Shown: one piece after another, positions 62,365-64,000 of the stretch | How the letters are laid out: every line of letters starts with the position of its first letter | How positions within the stretch are numbered: position 1 is the stretch's first letter | From: Pelecanus crispus | Taxonomy: Eukaryota > Chordata > Aves > Pelecaniformes > Pelecanidae | Direction of reading: 5' to 3' | Assembly: GCF_030463565.1 (NCBI RefSeq) | Contig: NC_134651.1 | Location: 15,574,734-15,638,733 of the forward strand | Length of the DNA stretch: 64,000 bases | Program-made: the position numbers and the translations under genes | The notes under the pieces: model-generated | What the model saw: only the letters and a program-made list of their open reading frames with translations | The model's database searches: none | Told to the model about the DNA's origin: nothing

Positions 62365-62669
62365 CGAGAGGAAATGGGCTTATGAGAGGAAATGGGCTTA
62401 AGCTGCGCCAGGGGAGGTTTAGGTTGGAAATTAGGAAAAATTTCTTTACGGAAAGGGTGGTCAAGAATTGGAACAGGCTGCCCAGAGAGGTGGTGGAGTC
62501 ACCATCCCTGGAAGTGTTCAAAAAACGGGTAGATGTGGCACTTTGGGACATGGTTTAGTCTAGTCTACCCTTGACTGGCTTAGAGTAGACTTGGTAGTGT
62601 AGGTTAATGGTTGGACTGGATGATCTTAAAGGTCTTTTCCAACCTAAACGATTCTATGATTCTATGATT
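62365..62669 (+). mobile_element. CR1 LINE 3' end with an internal 18-bp tandem duplication
   Basis: Starts in GAGAGGAAATGGGC, which is duplicated in tandem as an 18-bp unit (62,362-62,379 and 62,380-62,397, one mismatch). It then follows the CR1 ORF2 end and 3' UTR to a GATTCTAT tail. Confidence 0.92.
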
Positions 62670-62823
62670 TAACTTCAGACATGGTTGCTTGTGTTGCATT
62701 GCATCCCTGCTCTCGCAGTGCCATGGCCTTGGAGGAGGGGCAGACCCTGCACGCTGAGCCCCCCCTCAGCCCGCTCAAAAAGGTCATGCAGCTGGGAAGG
62801 TACAAAAGCCCCAAAGCAGGTAT

Positions 62824-62840
62824 TTTATTTCATTTTTAAT
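62824..62840 (-). terminator. APOD: Candidate APOD polyadenylation signals
   Basis: On the minus strand ATTAAA (62,840-62,835) is followed closely by AATAAA (62,829-62,824), 0.93 kb after the APOD stop. The human 3' UTR is far shorter, so an earlier non-canonical site may be used instead. Confidence 0.35.
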
Positions 62841-63760
62841 GAGTTGCATCGATGCTATTCAAGCAGAGCTGTCGCGGTGCATGGTGAACACATGCCGGGG
62901 CAGATGCAGTGCCAGCGGGCACTCGGCACGTATGGAAGCGGTGGGATGTCAGGCAGAGCCTGCCATCTCTTGGTGTTCAGGAAAAGCCTTGGGAGGAGAG
63001 AACAAGGGAGCAGACCCGTCTTTCTCTGTCTGCTTACAGGTACTCTCAGAGCTGACTCCTTGGGAGTGCGGGACCAGCTTCACTTGAGGCAGGTCACGTA
63101 CAGACACTGGGGATGGAGCGACGCTCAATGTCTGAACGTTTTTAGACTTCTCAGACTTTAAATACAAAGGGCCAGATCCAATTTCTAGCGAGGAGGTCTG
63201 CTGACTTGGCAGTAACATACACCTACAGGCCTGCACCAGAAAACATGAAAGACCCCCAGTCTTCGTTCCCAGGCTGCAGGACCGACCCCCCAGGTCTGGG
63301 CGCTGCCGCTGGGAAGGCAGTGCCTGCGATGTAGCTCAGACACCATAGACTCCTAGCAGGCCCAGAAGCATCAAGACAAAAATGGGAAACAAACCTGTGG
63401 GCACATGACAAAAGGTTCTCCCCCGGGACTAATACTTGCACATCACATCTCATACCCTTTCCCATCCACATATTGGAGGACTCACAGCAACGTCAGAGCT
63501 TCACGTCTGCACTTCAGGGTTTCTTTTCTTCACCCATTAGCTTTGAATCAGTCAAAAGTTACTCTGCAAAAGTCAGAGCAAGATGAAAAAGCGGGGAGAG
63601 CGACAGAGGGAACAACAGCAAGGAGTAACTCAGGGCTGGCAAACTAGCGTTAGCAAAAGGATTATTACGCTTCTCTGTTACACAGAGAAATTCTAATGGA
63701 TAATAAAGAAAGCAACAAAGTCTATCTCTGGTCTGGCGCTGTGTTACTGCGTGCCAGGAG
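62841..63760 (-). other. APOD: Region downstream of APOD stop, possible 3' UTR
   Basis: About 0.9 kb of unique, moderately GC-rich sequence. Open frames up to 158 codons on the plus strand have no recognised family features. Confidence 0.4.

Positions 63761-64000
<240 letters not shown>

Noticed and set aside
62685-63161. 158-codon plus-strand frame antisense to the APOD downstream region
   Set aside because: No recognisable motif, no splice or promoter context, and composition fits chance in moderately GC-rich DNA.

Overview
The window is nuclear DNA from a bird. CR1 LINE fragments carry the avian 3' end, with a (GATTCTAT)n tail and a nearby TTGGAAAAGACC-type motif. Two solo LTRs belong to an avian ERV family. 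AT-rich introns alternate with GC-extreme CpG-island promoters, and split genes encode proteins very close to human ones. I cannot name the species; the LTR family suggests a neoavian bird, but that is inference.

Three protein-coding genes lie in tandem on the minus strand, in the order seen at human 3q29. (1) ACAP2 (Arf6 GAP with BAR, PH, ArfGAP and ankyrin domains) fills 1-43,728. Its first ten coding exons are present, giving the whole BAR domain and the first strand of the PH domain; the rest lies off the left edge. (2) PPP1R2 (protein phosphatase 1 inhibitor-2) is complete in six coding exons between 49,175 and 61,214. They join in one frame to 232 codons, and a polyadenylation signal sits at 47,829. 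(3) APOD (apolipoprotein D) contributes only its C-terminal coding part, 63,761-64,000; the rest lies off the right edge. The three proteins act in separate processes (Arf6 membrane traffic, PP1 control, lipocalin ligand transport) and are neighbours by conserved synteny, not as a pathway.

Layout: 1-43.7 kb, ACAP2 exons 10 to 1 and introns, including a 20.3 kb first intron; 43.2-44.65 kb, ACAP2 CpG-island promoter with several CCAAT boxes, a 5'-leader CAG repeat and a short upstream ORF; 44.7-47.8 kb, spacer with two CR1 fragments; 47.8-61.2 kb, PPP1R2; 60.7-61.6 kb, PPP1R2 CpG island; 61.6-63.8 kb, CR1-rich spacer and the probable APOD 3' UTR.

Mobile DNA: about ten CR1 fragments on both strands (the longest, 26.56-27.54 kb, keeps decayed reverse transcriptase reading frames) and two related solo LTRs, each with an imperfect 5-bp target duplication: one in ACAP2 intron 2 (sense) and one in PPP1R2 intron 4 (antisense, 47 bp from an exon). 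I found no new multi-gene system. The most interesting points are the PPP1R2 LTR beside a splice donor with an intact CRE, a divergent PPP1R2 C-terminus, loss in APOD of the cysteine that pairs human apoD with apoA-II, and a GTTAAT palindrome cluster in ACAP2 intron 1.
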